Of a DNA stretch of 64,000 bases, positions 34,899 to 43,247 are shown in pieces. The notes under the pieces are model-generated. The model had not been told where the DNA came from, searched no databases, and saw only the letters and a list, made by a program, of their open reading frames with translations. Within the stretch, counting starts at the first letter, position 1, and the number at the start of each line of letters is the position of its first letter. This DNA is from JAZOTM01 sp045657625 (GTDB taxonomy: Bacteria > Bacillota > Clostridia > Lachnospirales > Lachnospiraceae). The translations under genes were made by a program, and so were the position numbers. The stretch covers positions 1-64,000 of the forward strand of contig JAZOTM010000003.1 in the NCBI GenBank assembly GCA_045657625.1, written 5' to 3'.

Positions 34899-37079
34899 AT
34901 GAAACCGGAAGATATTCGAGAACTTCAAGAAGAGGGATTTAGCTCAGATCAAATTGTAGAGTTGGCAAAAGGCTCTGAAAAAGGCGTAGATATTAGCAAA
35001 TACAGAGACAAAGATTACATTGCATTACAGATGGAACAGATTCGCTTGGGACTGGAGGAAGGTCTCCCGGTGGATAAGTACCGTAGTAAAGAATTTGACT
35101 GGTTCCAAATGGAAGAAATCCGTTTGGGCCTCCATTTTGGTGTTCGAGTAGATGTATATGCGAAGCCGGAGGTGACTTATCCCAGAATGCGCCAGATGCG
35201 TTTGGGATTGCAGGATGGAATCAATTTATCTCCGTATATTCGTTTTGACGCAGGGGTACTAAAACAACTACGCTTATCGTATAAAGACAAAGTCGATATG
35301 ATTGGCTTCATGAAACAAGGCTACACGGAAGAACAGTTGGAGCCTATTCGTTATGCTTTGACACACAATTTGGATATAGAACCGTATATCACACCGGAGT
35401 TTCACGGAGCTGCGATTATGCAGATTGTAAAAGGCTTGGAAAAAGGTTTGCCGGTTGCAGAATATGCAGATGTGAAGCGTGGTTGGCGTGAAATGCGTGA
35501 GATTCGCCTAGGCATGGAACATCGTGTGCAGGTGTCCATGTATAGTTCCATTTATTATAATTGGAAGCAGATGCGTGAAATCCGTTTGGGATTGGAACGC
35601 GGAATCAATGTCTCTGAGTATGCGAAGTTGATGTATACGAACAATGACATGGCGAAGAAACGAAAAGAACTGGAAGAAAAGTTGGCACTGGATTTGGTAA
35701 TCAATGGTGGCAACGAGACTTCTGTTTTTGAAGATTACTTTATCAGTGTTTCTCCAAATGGTATGGAAGCGAAAGTCGAAGTCATGGGAGCGATACGTTC
35801 CTTGGATCGTACCTTGCTTGCCAGAGCCATGAAGGAAGCGGGAGTGACCCATGGTTTTATTCGTGAAAATCTAAAGCTTTTGCATGAAGGCAGTTATGAT
35901 ACCAGTAAGGTGGTTGTAGCGAAGGGTAGAAAAGCAGAGAACGGAAAAGATGGATGGTATGAATTTTTCTACGAAGAAAAAGCCAATCCGGTTCCGACCT
36001 TGTTAGAAGACGGATCTGTAGATTATCAGAACATGCAGTTCTTTGACCGTGTAGAAAAAGGTGCTACCATTGCGATTTACCATCCGGCAGAAACCGGAGC
36101 AGACGGTATCACCGTTACCGGTGAAAAACTGATTGCAACCAAAGGAAAAGAACTTCCTGTTTTGACAGGAAAAGGCTTCCAGGTGCAAGAGGATAAATGT
36201 ACCTATGTGGCTTCTGTTTCCGGTAGATACAGAAAGAAACAGAACCAGATTGAAATTACAAATATGTTAGAAGTGGACGAAGTAACCACTTCTACCGGAA
36301 ATGTAATTTTTGATGGAAACGTTCATGTGAAAGGCAATGTGGGTACCGGTGCCATGATTCAGGTAACCGAAGATGTGGTTATTGATGGCGTTGTAGAATC
36401 CGCCATGATTTCAGCCGGTGGAAATATTGTTGTAAAATGTGGCGTTACTGCCGGAAATATGGGATTCTTAAAAGCCAAGGGTGATATCCAGACGAAATTT
36501 ATTGAGTCCGGAAAATTGACGGCTGGGAATGATATCAAAGCGAACTACAGCTTGAACAGTGAATTGTTTGCCAATGGGCAAATTGTGATTTCCGGGAACC
36601 ATGGTTCCATCACCGGTGGAGTAGCCACTGCAGAACGTGGCATTATGGCAGAAAACATCGGAAATCGAGTAGGCGTTCATACCCATGTGAAAGTTGGAGT
36701 CAGCGAATCCATGATGAAGGAACAAAGAGACATGGAATCCAAGTTAAATCAGATTGGCCATGAACTTTTGATTTTGATGAATGCTTTAAATGGTTTCAAA
36801 GAGAAATTGCCGCCGGAGGTGCGCAATACCAATGAGACTTATTTGAAGGTAGAACAATCCATCTTTGCAAAAAATAAAGAAAAAGATGAATTAAAAGAAA
36901 AAATCAAAGAACACAAAGAGAAGATGAGTGAACTAATCAAATCCAGTGTAGTGGCTCATGGTACTTTGTTTGATGGTGTAAAGGTGGAAGTAAACGGAGC
37001 ACCTTGGAATTCTCCGGGTAACAGCAAGAACGTTACCGTAAAGATGATTGAAGATCAGGTAGTTATGATAAATAATTAA
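34899..37079 (+). CDS. FapA/DUF342 family protein with N-terminal IRLGLE repeats
   Basis: The 726-residue protein has two parts. Residues 1-250 are about seven degenerate repeats of roughly 35 residues built on QMxEIRLGLExGxxVxxY, such as MEQIRLGLEEGLPVDKY and MREIRLGLERGINVSEY. Residues 260-640 are the FapA fold, with a right-handed beta-helix rich in alternating Gly/Val (FDGNVHVKGNVGTGAMI). A charged coiled coil follows. FapA relatives are linked to polymer or sensory roles at the membrane, but their function is poorly known. It sits behind an HD-GYP response regulator. A strong terminator follows. Confidence 0.82.
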   Translation: MKPEDIRELQEEGFSSDQIVELAKGSEKGVDISKYRDKDYIALQMEQIRLGLEEGLPVDKYRSKEFDWFQMEEIRLGLHFGVRVDVYAKPEVTYPRMRQMRLGLQDGINLSPYIRFDAGVLKQLRLSYKDKVDMIGFMKQGYTEEQLEPIRYALTHNLDIEPYITPEFHGAAIMQIVKGLEKGLPVAEYADVKRGWREMREIRLGMEHRVQVSMYSSIYYNWKQMREIRLGLERGINVSEYAKLMYTNNDMAKKRKELEEKLALDLVINGGNETSVFEDYFISVSPNGMEAKVEVMGAIRSLDRTLLARAMKEAGVTHGFIRENLKLLHEGSYDTSKVVVAKGRKAENGKDGWYEFFYEEKANPVPTLLEDGSVDYQNMQFFDRVEKGATIAIYHPAETGADGITVTGEKLIATKGKELPVLTGKGFQVQEDKCTYVASVSGRYRKKQNQIEITNMLEVDEVTTSTGNVIFDGNVHVKGNVGTGAMIQVTEDVVIDGVVESAMISAGGNIVVKCGVTAGNMGFLKAKGDIQTKFIESGKLTAGNDIKANYSLNSELFANGQIVISGNHGSITGGVATAERGIMAENIGNRVGVHTHVKVGVSESMMKEQRDMESKLNQIGHELLILMNALNGFKEKLPPEVRNTNETYLKVEQSIFAKNKEKDELKEKIKEHKEKMSELIKSSVVAHGTLFDGVKVEVNGAPWNSPGNSKNVTVKMIEDQVVMINN

Positions 37080-37081
37080 AC

Positions 37082-37118
37082 AAAAAAAGACGGAAGCAAA
37101 CGCTTTCGTCTTTTTTAT
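37082..37118. terminator. Bidirectional terminator after the FapA-like gene
   Basis: AAAAAAGACGGAAGC and GCTTTCGTCTTTTTT form the stem, with T-runs on both strands. It serves the two convergent genes. Confidence 0.9.
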
Positions 37119-37481
37119 TTATTTTTGGATAAATTCTTTGATGGCGTGAAAACTTTCCGGGCTGATGACGTGCTCCATACGGCAGGCGTCTTCTGTCGCG
37201 ATCTCTTCCGGAACTCCTAAAGAAATCAGCCATGAAGAAATTGTTTCATGTCGTTCATAAATCATTTCTGCGATTTCTTTTCCGGTATCTGTCAAATAGA
37301 TGTAACCGGCATCGGTAACGGTGATATGATTTTTTTCACGAAGATTTTTCATTGCAATACTTACGCTAGATTTTTTAAAACCTAACTCATTCGCAACGTC
37401 AACAGAACGAACAACAGGAAGCCTTTGACTTAAAACCAAAATGGTTTCCAAGTAATTTTCTGCAGATTCATTTGTTGCCAT
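37119..37481 (-). CDS. DtxR/MntR-family metal-dependent regulator
   Basis: From ATG 37481 (behind AGGTGAT) the protein has 120 residues. The winged helix (SVDVANELGFKKSSVSIAMKNL) and the dimer/metal region with HETISSWLISLGV and EDACRMEHVIS are typical of DtxR/MntR proteins; the C-terminal SH3-like domain is absent, as in MntR and short IdeR forms. With bound iron or manganese it represses uptake genes. It is divergent from feoA, and CTAAC/GTTAG palindromes overlap the feoA promoter. Confidence 0.88.
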   Translation of the reverse strand: MATNESAENYLETILVLSQRLPVVRSVDVANELGFKKSSVSIAMKNLREKNHITVTDAGYIYLTDTGKEIAEMIYERHETISSWLISLGVPEEIATEDACRMEHVISPESFHAIKEFIQK

Positions 37482-37515
37482 GGTATCACCTCGCTTTTTC
37501 ATAATTGTCTTCTTT

Positions 37516-37544
37516 AGTATACCATTTGAGTGTGGCGAATTCAA
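37516..37544 (-). promoter_or_regulatory. Promoter of the DtxR-type regulator
   Basis: Read on the minus strand, TTGAAT and TATACT are separated by 17 bp, about 35 bases before the start codon. Confidence 0.65.
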
Positions 37545-37600
37545 CGTATTAGCATATGAGAATATTTATTGATAAGAGAAAAAAGTTTTTCGTATGGTAC

Positions 37601-37632
37601 TTGACATCTAACGATAGTTAGACTATACTAAC
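37601..37632 (+). promoter_or_regulatory. feoA promoter with overlapping DtxR-type palindromes
   Basis: TTGACA (37601-37606) and TATACT (37624-37629) have a 17-bp spacer. The pattern CTAAC-GATA-GTTAG-ACTATA-CTAAC (37608-37632) forms two overlapping perfect palindromes covering the spacer and -10. A similar site lies at 42112-42144. Binding by the adjacent regulator would block RNA polymerase. Confidence 0.75.
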
Positions 37633-37689
37633 TCCGAAGTGAAAAAAATTTATCACTTCGTAAGAGTAGTATAGAAATGGAGTAAGGAA

Positions 37690-37908
37690 ATGCCATTATC
37701 ATTGGTTCAAAAGGGCGTAAAGAAAAAAATTGTACGTATCGTCTGTAAAAGTGATTTACAGGATTTTTTAAATAACTTAGGTTTCCAGGTAGGAAAAGAA
37801 TTGCGCATATTGGAAGAAGAACGAGGCAATCTTTTAGTGTTATTGCAGGGTGCGCAAATCGCTATCGGAAAGGACATGGCAAATCGCATATATGTAAGCG
37901 AAGCATAA
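37690..37908 (+). CDS. feoA: FeoA-domain protein
   Basis: This 72-residue protein has the small SH3-like FeoA fold, with FLNNLGFQVGKELRILEE and GAQIAIGKDMANRIYV. FeoA assists the FeoB ferrous iron transporter, but no feoB is in the window; many clostridia keep stand-alone FeoA copies. It sits behind a metal-regulated promoter and is followed after eight bases by a Fur-like gene. Confidence 0.85.
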   Translation: MPLSLVQKGVKKKIVRIVCKSDLQDFLNNLGFQVGKELRILEEERGNLLVLLQGAQIAIGKDMANRIYVSEA

Positions 37909-37916
37909 GAAAGGGG

Positions 37917-38339
37917 ATGTCACTTTTGGAACAAAAGAAAGAAATTCTCATTGAAAAATTAAAAGAACAGGGAATGCGTATTACAAAGCAGCGCTTGATG
38001 CTTCTGGATATTATTTTGGAAGAGGATTGCAGCAGCTGTAAGGAGATTTATTATCGGGCTACAAAGTTAGATCCGAATATTGGTACCGCTACGGTATATC
38101 GTATGATCAACACGTTAGAGGAAATTGGTGCGATTAATCGCAAAAATATGTATCGTGTGACTTATACCATCGGTGATGTGGAAAAAGAAGAGGATTATCG
38201 TATTGAATTAGAAGATGATACTGTGATTCAGCTCTCTGCATCCAAATGGAAACAGATTTTGCAAAGTGGATTGGAAGCATGTGGCTATACTACCACGGAG
38301 TCTGTACGTAGCGTGTCAGCAGTTCCAATGGCACAGTAA
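37917..38339 (+). CDS. Fur-family winged-helix regulator lacking metal ligands
   Basis: The 140-residue protein has a clear Fur DNA-binding half (RITKQRLMLLDIILEED, then PNIGTATVYRMINTLEEIG). The C-terminal half lacks the HHHH and Cys-x2-Cys metal sites, and the whole protein contains no histidine. It must respond to something else or act constitutively. AAGGGG directly abuts the ATG at 37917, so the TTG at 37926 may be the true start. It probably shares the feoA transcript and metal control. Confidence 0.8.
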   Translation: MSLLEQKKEILIEKLKEQGMRITKQRLMLLDIILEEDCSSCKEIYYRATKLDPNIGTATVYRMINTLEEIGAINRKNMYRVTYTIGDVEKEEDYRIELEDDTVIQLSASKWKQILQSGLEACGYTTTESVRSVSAVPMAQ

Positions 38340-38351
38340 CGAAAAGAAGAA

Positions 38352-38387
38352 ATTGGGTCGCCTCATAGAGGCGGCCCTTCTTTTTAT
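38352..38387 (+). terminator. Intrinsic terminator after the Fur-like gene
   Basis: GGGTCGCCTC-ATA-GAGGCGGCCC is followed by TTCTTTTT. Its T-run merges with the start of the 138-bp repeat. Confidence 0.85.
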
Positions 38388-38518
38388 ATCATAGGAAATT
38401 CCATTCCTATGATATAAAAAAGCGCTCCGCTATGGAAGCGCACGCGCGCGAGGTGTAAATGTTGCATAAATGCAACCGCGCTTGGCGCGAGAATGTCGCA
38501 TGCGACATTCTTTCTTGT
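38381..38518. repeat. 138-bp multi-hairpin interspersed repeat, copy 2
   Basis: It is identical to 3-140 except for one base (38453). It is inserted between the Fur-like gene terminator and the ZIP gene. The orientation is the same as copy 1, and no target-site duplication is obvious. Confidence 0.85.
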
Positions 38519-38570
38519 TTTATAGAAGAGTGTGCTAATGTAATATTAGATGATTGTGAGAGGTTGGTTT

Positions 38571-39356
38571 ATGTTAAAACTGGAAATTTTACAAGGAATC
38601 ATGATTCCTTTTTTGGGGACAGCTCTGGGAGCTGCCATGGTATTTATTTTTAAAGAAAATATGCATATGCAATTGGAAAAAGTGTTGCAGGGATTTGCTG
38701 CGGGAATTATGGTTTCTGCATCTTTTTTTAGTTTGATTTTGCCCGGGATAGAACAAACGGAGACTATGGGGACCACTGCATTTTTTGCAGTGCCGGTAGG
38801 CTTTTTGTTTGGTATCTTTTTCCTTTTGTTTTTGGATGATGTGGTGCCGCATTTGCATTTATATAGTGAGCAGGCAGAAGGTCTACACAGTTCTTTTAAG
38901 AAAACGACGATGTTGGTGTTGGCGGTGACACTACATAACATCCCGGAAGGTATGGCGGTAGGTGTTGTTTACGCCGGATGGTTAACAGGCAATGAAAAAA
39001 TCAGTTTGACAAGTGCCCTGGCCTTGGCTCTTGGTATTGCAATTCAAAACTTTCCGGAGGGCGCTATTATTTCTATGCCCTTGCATGCAGAGGGGGAAAG
39101 CAAGATACAAGCTTTTTTGCAGGGGATGTTGTCCGGCGTGGTAGAGCCGATTGGGGCATTGATTATGATTTTAGCTGCCGGAAAAATTGTATGGATGATG
39201 CCGGCACTTCTGGGCTTTGCTGCCGGCGCTATGATTTATGTGGTTGTGGAAGAATTGATTCCGGAAATGAGTGCCGGAGAACATTCCAATCGTGGAACGG
39301 TCGCTTTTGCCATAGGATTTGTCATCATGATGATCCTGGATGTTCTCCTTGGTTAG
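38571..39356 (+). CDS. ZIP-family metal transporter
   Basis: From ATG 38571 (behind GAGAGG) the protein has 261 residues and about eight membrane helices. The metal-binding helices show HNIPEGMAVGV and QNFPEGAIISMPL, the ZIP signature. ZIP proteins bring zinc, iron or manganese into the cytoplasm. An acidic/histidine loop (DDVVPHLHLYSEQAEGLH) lies between helices 3 and 4. The 138-bp repeat ends 53 bases upstream. Confidence 0.9.
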   Translation: MLKLEILQGIMIPFLGTALGAAMVFIFKENMHMQLEKVLQGFAAGIMVSASFFSLILPGIEQTETMGTTAFFAVPVGFLFGIFFLLFLDDVVPHLHLYSEQAEGLHSSFKKTTMLVLAVTLHNIPEGMAVGVVYAGWLTGNEKISLTSALALALGIAIQNFPEGAIISMPLHAEGESKIQAFLQGMLSGVVEPIGALIMILAAGKIVWMMPALLGFAAGAMIYVVVEELIPEMSAGEHSNRGTVAFAIGFVIMMILDVLLG

Positions 39357-39444
39357 TTTCATCTCGCTAAAGTTATAAAGGGAAAATTTGAGTTTGTTTT
39401 GTCTAATATGCACAAAAAATACACAGATTTTATAAAGAAAAAAC

Positions 39445-39472
39445 TTGATTTTGTACAAAAATGGAATATAAT
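39445..39472 (+). promoter_or_regulatory. Promoter and long 5' UTR of the DUF6110/ATPase operon
   Basis: TTGATT (39445-39450) and TATAAT (39467-39472) are 16 bp apart. The transcript would carry a leader of about 140 bases (39480-39618), with ATCC/GGAT and GGATGTGTTGA / TCAACCTATCC complementary segments. I recognise no known riboswitch in it. Confidence 0.6.
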
Positions 39473-39618
39473 GAAGAAAATGGGTATATCGTTCAGGTGT
39501 ATCCAAATAAGTACGGATGTGTTGAAATACGTGATGGCATGGGAGTTTCAAATAACTTACTGACAACATCAACCTATCCGCCGTTCCCAAAAACATATTT
39601 AGCAAAGGAGATTATACA

Positions 39619-39882
39619 ATGGATTTCAAGAAATTAGGTTTATTCGCAGGTGGAGTATTATTTGGAACAGCTGGTATTAAGATTCTTTCCAGCAAGGATG
39701 CAAAGAACGCATATACACATGGAACAGCTGCTGTTCTTCGTGCAAAAGATTGCGTTATGAAACAGACAACTGTAATTCAGGAGAACTGCACAGATATCTA
39801 TGAAGCTGCTAAGCAGATCAACGAAGAACGTGCAAAAGCAGAAGAAGTTGTTTCTGACGAAGACGTAGCAGAAGAAGAGTAA
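39619..39882 (+). CDS. DUF6110-like small membrane-associated protein
   Basis: The 87-residue protein has one hydrophobic, glycine-rich N-terminal helix (LGLFAGGVLFGTAGIKIL), a middle region with two cysteines, and an acidic tail ending EDVAEEE. It resembles the DUF6110 proteins often found before a P-type ATPase in Lachnospiraceae. It may assist or anchor the ATPase five bases downstream. Function is unknown. Confidence 0.65.
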   Translation: MDFKKLGLFAGGVLFGTAGIKILSSKDAKNAYTHGTAAVLRAKDCVMKQTTVIQENCTDIYEAAKQINEERAKAEEVVSDEDVAEEE

Positions 39883-39887
39883 AATGT

Positions 39888-41963
39888 ATGAAGTTTATAA
39901 TCAAAGATGAAATACGAGGACGATTGCGTATTCATGTCATGCAAAACCGCATGACATATGAACAGGCGGATCGTCTTCAGTATTATTTAGCAAATCAAAA
40001 ATATGTAACCAATTCTAAGGTTTATGAAAGAACCTGTGATGCGGTGGTACAGTTTGTCTGTGACCGAGACGAAATGATCGCCATTTTAAAAGCCTTTGAT
40101 TATGAAAAACAGGAAGTACCGGAGGTATATTTACAGAATTCCGGAAGAGCCTGCAATGCAGAATATTTTGATAAATTGGTGACCAAGGTGGTTTGTCATT
40201 ATGGAAAAAGATTTTTATTCCCGGCGCCACTTCGCTTAGGTCTTAATTTATTGCGTTCTTTTTCCTATATTTGGAAAGGAACCAAGATTTTATTACAAGG
40301 AAAATTAGAAGTGCCGGTATTGGATGCGGTGGCAATCGGAGTATCTATGCTTCGTGGAGACTTTGATACTGCGGGTTCCGTTATGTTTATGCTTGGCATA
40401 GGAGATATCTTAGAAGAGTGGACTCATAAGAAGTCCGTAGATGATTTGGCACGTAGCATGTCTTTACATGTTTCCAAGGTTTGGTTGAAGTCCGGAGACC
40501 AGGAAGTATTGGTTTCTGCAAATGATATCAAAGCCGGAGATCAGGTCGTAATACGCATGGGAAATGTGATTCCTTTCGACGGCGTGGTTGATTCCGGGGA
40601 TGCGGTGGTAAATCAGGCTTCTTTGACAGGTGAGTCTGTAGGTGTGCATAAATGCGAGAATGCATCTGTGTATGCAGGTACTGTTGTAGAAGAAGGTGAA
40701 ATCCTTGTAACAGTACGTGAGGTACAGGGTTCCGGTCGCTTTGATAAGATTGTAAAGATGATTGAAGAATCTGAAAAGTTGAAATCCAATATGGAGAGCA
40801 AAGCTTCTCATTTGGCGGATCGTTTGGTTCCATATACGTTGGGAGCATCCGGTCTTACTTACTTGTTTACCAGAAATGCGGTAAAAGCAGTTTCGGTATT
40901 GATGGTAGACTTTTCTTGTGCATTAAAATTGGCAATGCCGATTTCTGTTTTGTCTGCAATTCGTGAAGCGAGTGTGCACAATGTAACCGTCAAAGGCGGA
41001 AAGTTCTTGGAAGCTGTGGCAGAAGCAGACACGATTGTTTTTGATAAAACAGGAACCTTAACAGAAGCAAAGCCAAAGGTAGTAAAGGTTTATTCTTTCA
41101 ATGGCGAAAGCGAGGACGAACTCCTGCGCACGGCAGCATGTTTGGAAGAACATTTTCCACACTCGATTGCTAATGCTGTTGTAGAAGCGGCGAAAGAGCA
41201 AGACCTGGAGCATGAAGAAATGCATGCAAAAGTAGAGTATATTGTTGCACATGGTATTTCTACATCCATTGAAGAAAAGAAGGTAATTATTGGCAGTCAT
41301 CACTTTGTTTTCGAAGATGAAAAAACAAAGATTCCTGCGGGAAAACAGGAATTGTTTGATGCGTTGCCTTTGGAATATTCCCATTTGTATCTTGCAATGG
41401 ATGGCGAGTTGGCAGCGGTTATTTGCATCGAGGATCCACTTCGTAAAGAGGCAATCGGTGTAATCAATGCCATTAAGAAAGCCGGCATTAGCAAAGTAGT
41501 CATGATGACAGGTGACAGCGAACGTACCGCATCAGCCATTGCAGAAAAGCTTGGATTGACCGAATACTATGCCGAAGTTTTGCCGGAAGACAAAGCTCGC
41601 TTTGTACAGCAGGAAAAAGAAAAAGGCAGAAAAGTCATTATGATTGGTGACGGAATCAATGATTCACCGGCCTTATCTGCAGCGGATGTCGGAATTGCCA
41701 TTAGCGATGGTTCCGAAATTGCCAGAGAAATTGCAGATATTACCATTGGTGCCGATGACTTATATGAAATTGTAACCTTGATTGCAATTGGAAAAGGTTT
41801 GATGAAACGCATTCATCGCAATTATCAAGAAATCGTAGGTTTCAATACGTTGTTGATTGTACTTGGAATGTTTGGTGTGATTTCACCTACCACTTCTGCT
41901 TTGTTACATAATGGTTCCACCATTGGAATCAGTTTGCACAATATGCAGAATATATTGGAATAA
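39888..41963 (+). CDS. Heavy-metal-type P-type ATPase with SCALK membrane motif
   Basis: The 691-residue pump has an N-terminal HMA-like domain without CxxC (IRGRLRIHV), the actuator loop SLTGES, the phosphorylation site DKTGTLT (Asp386) and the hinge GDGINDSPALS. In the ion-path helix the usual CPC is replaced by SCALKLAMP (Cys344), so metal choice probably differs from Cu and Zn/Cd pumps. It is co-transcribed with a DUF6110 protein, in a region of iron- and metal-related genes. A terminator follows. Confidence 0.87.
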   Translation: MKFIIKDEIRGRLRIHVMQNRMTYEQADRLQYYLANQKYVTNSKVYERTCDAVVQFVCDRDEMIAILKAFDYEKQEVPEVYLQNSGRACNAEYFDKLVTKVVCHYGKRFLFPAPLRLGLNLLRSFSYIWKGTKILLQGKLEVPVLDAVAIGVSMLRGDFDTAGSVMFMLGIGDILEEWTHKKSVDDLARSMSLHVSKVWLKSGDQEVLVSANDIKAGDQVVIRMGNVIPFDGVVDSGDAVVNQASLTGESVGVHKCENASVYAGTVVEEGEILVTVREVQGSGRFDKIVKMIEESEKLKSNMESKASHLADRLVPYTLGASGLTYLFTRNAVKAVSVLMVDFSCALKLAMPISVLSAIREASVHNVTVKGGKFLEAVAEADTIVFDKTGTLTEAKPKVVKVYSFNGESEDELLRTAACLEEHFPHSIANAVVEAAKEQDLEHEEMHAKVEYIVAHGISTSIEEKKVIIGSHHFVFEDEKTKIPAGKQELFDALPLEYSHLYLAMDGELAAVICIEDPLRKEAIGVINAIKKAGISKVVMMTGDSERTASAIAEKLGLTEYYAEVLPEDKARFVQQEKEKGRKVIMIGDGINDSPALSAADVGIAISDGSEIAREIADITIGADDLYEIVTLIAIGKGLMKRIHRNYQEIVGFNTLLIVLGMFGVISPTTSALLHNGSTIGISLHNMQNILE

Positions 41964-41976
41964 AATTGTAGATGTT

Positions 41977-42026
41977 TAAAAGAGCTGTTGCTCCGGACGC
42001 TGTTCCGGTGCGATGGCTCTTTTTGT
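41977..42026 (+). terminator. Intrinsic terminator after the P-type ATPase
   Basis: AAAAGAGC and GCTCTTTTT close an inner CCGGAC/GTTCCGG hairpin. Confidence 0.85.
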
Positions 42027-42092
42027 GTTGCCCGGAGCCGAGTTGATGGTATAAGGCAGTGAAAGTAAGAGAATAAAAAATCAAAACGGTAC

Positions 42093-42144
42093 TTGACACC
42101 GAACCAAAATTAGAGTATATTAACCTCAGTTAGATAAGTCTAAC
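42093..42144 (+). promoter_or_regulatory. Promoter of the DUF3793/flavodoxin operon with DtxR-type palindrome
   Basis: TTGACA (42093-42098) and TATATT (42116-42121) have a 17-bp spacer. The perfect palindrome GTTAGATAAGTCTAAC covers 42129-42144 at the start point, and TTAGAGTATATTAA overlaps the -10. Both resemble the feoA site, which predicts joint control by the DtxR-type regulator. Confidence 0.75.
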
Positions 42145-42168
42145 TTACGAAACGTCAGTGAGGGATAT

Positions 42169-42786
42169 ATGTGTAAAGAGGTTTTGGAAATCGTTCAAGG
42201 GATGGATCGGAATGCATTGGAAACCCAGTTGGTTTTACAGTGTGCGCCAGTGATTTCTCGTTTAAAAGCATCAAATTTGTTAAATATTGGGGAAGATAAA
42301 GAACCCGCTTTATTGCAGATGCTGACAGATTCCGGCCTTTTGGCAGTGAAACTATTGACGGTATCCGGTAGAAGTACCTTTTTGGTTTATGAGCCTGTGA
42401 AATTGGAAAAGTATTTTCACATGCCGGCAGCAAAAAAAGGATTAAAGAACTTCGGGTACAAAGGAGATTCCCTGGAGGAATGGATTCAGGAATTTGGAAT
42501 TCGTTTCCAGACCTACATGCTGACAAAACAAGAATTTCCTCATGAAGTAGGTTATTTGCTTGGATATCCGGTAGAGGATGTAGAGGGATTCGTAAAATAC
42601 CACGGCCAAAATTATCTAGCTATGGGGTATTGGAAGGTATATGGACATGCTTCTGCGAAGCTTCGTTTGTTTGCACAGATGGAGAATGAGAAAGAGTATA
42701 TGATTCAGCAACTTTCCAGACAAATCGCCATGGAAGATATTTTGCAAGAATATAGTTTACAGACACTGCAGAAAGCAGTTGTATAG
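42169..42786 (+). CDS. DUF3793 family protein
   Basis: The 205-residue protein matches the DUF3793 family of anaerobes, with QCAPVISRLKASNL near the N-terminus and FPHEVGYLLGYPVEDVEGF and MGYWKVYG further on. The biochemical function is unknown. Members are usually next to flavodoxin or iron-uptake genes, as here. The operator-bearing promoter suggests expression under iron limitation. Confidence 0.82.
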   Translation: MCKEVLEIVQGMDRNALETQLVLQCAPVISRLKASNLLNIGEDKEPALLQMLTDSGLLAVKLLTVSGRSTFLVYEPVKLEKYFHMPAAKKGLKNFGYKGDSLEEWIQEFGIRFQTYMLTKQEFPHEVGYLLGYPVEDVEGFVKYHGQNYLAMGYWKVYGHASAKLRLFAQMENEKEYMIQQLSRQIAMEDILQEYSLQTLQKAVV

Positions 42787-42795
42787 GAGGTTCAC

Positions 42796-43230
42796 ATGAG
42801 TAAGGTACAGGTAGTTTATTGGTCACAGTCAGGAAACACACAGGCTATGGCAGAAGCAGTTGGACAGGGAATCACAGAGTCCGGAAATGAAGCTGCTGTT
42901 GTATATGTTGGAGAAGCATCTTTAGATGAGTTAAAGAATGCAAAAGCATTTGCTTTAGGATGCCCAGCTATGGGTGCTGAAGTATTAGAAGAAGGCGAAA
43001 TGGAACCCTTCGTAGCAGAAGTTGAAAAATTCGCAGCTGGAAAGACCATCGCATTATTTGGTTCTTATGGCTGGGGAGATGGTGAATGGATGCGTGATTG
43101 GGTATCACGTATGCAGAGTGCAGGTGCAACCGTAGTAAACGGTGAAGGTTTAATCGTGAATGAGGCTCCGGATGACAGCGCACTTTCTGAATGCAAAGCT
43201 CTTGGAAAGGCCGTTGCTGCAGCTTCATAA
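42796..43230 (+). CDS. Flavodoxin
   Basis: The 144-residue protein has the FMN phosphate loop YWSQSGNTQAMA at the N-terminus and the flavin-stacking region GSYGWGDGEWM. Flavodoxin is a low-potential electron carrier that replaces ferredoxin when iron is scarce. It follows DUF3793 by nine bases, behind a promoter with a metal-regulator site, which fits that role. Confidence 0.93.
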   Translation: MSKVQVVYWSQSGNTQAMAEAVGQGITESGNEAAVVYVGEASLDELKNAKAFALGCPAMGAEVLEEGEMEPFVAEVEKFAAGKTIALFGSYGWGDGEWMRDWVSRMQSAGATVVNGEGLIVNEAPDDSALSECKALGKAVAAAS

Positions 43231-43247
43231 GCGTAAGAGGAGGCGTT

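Noticed and set aside
39480..39618. Purine or other known riboswitch before DUF6110
   Set aside because: A GGGAGTTTC stretch is reminiscent, but the rest of the core sequence does not match.
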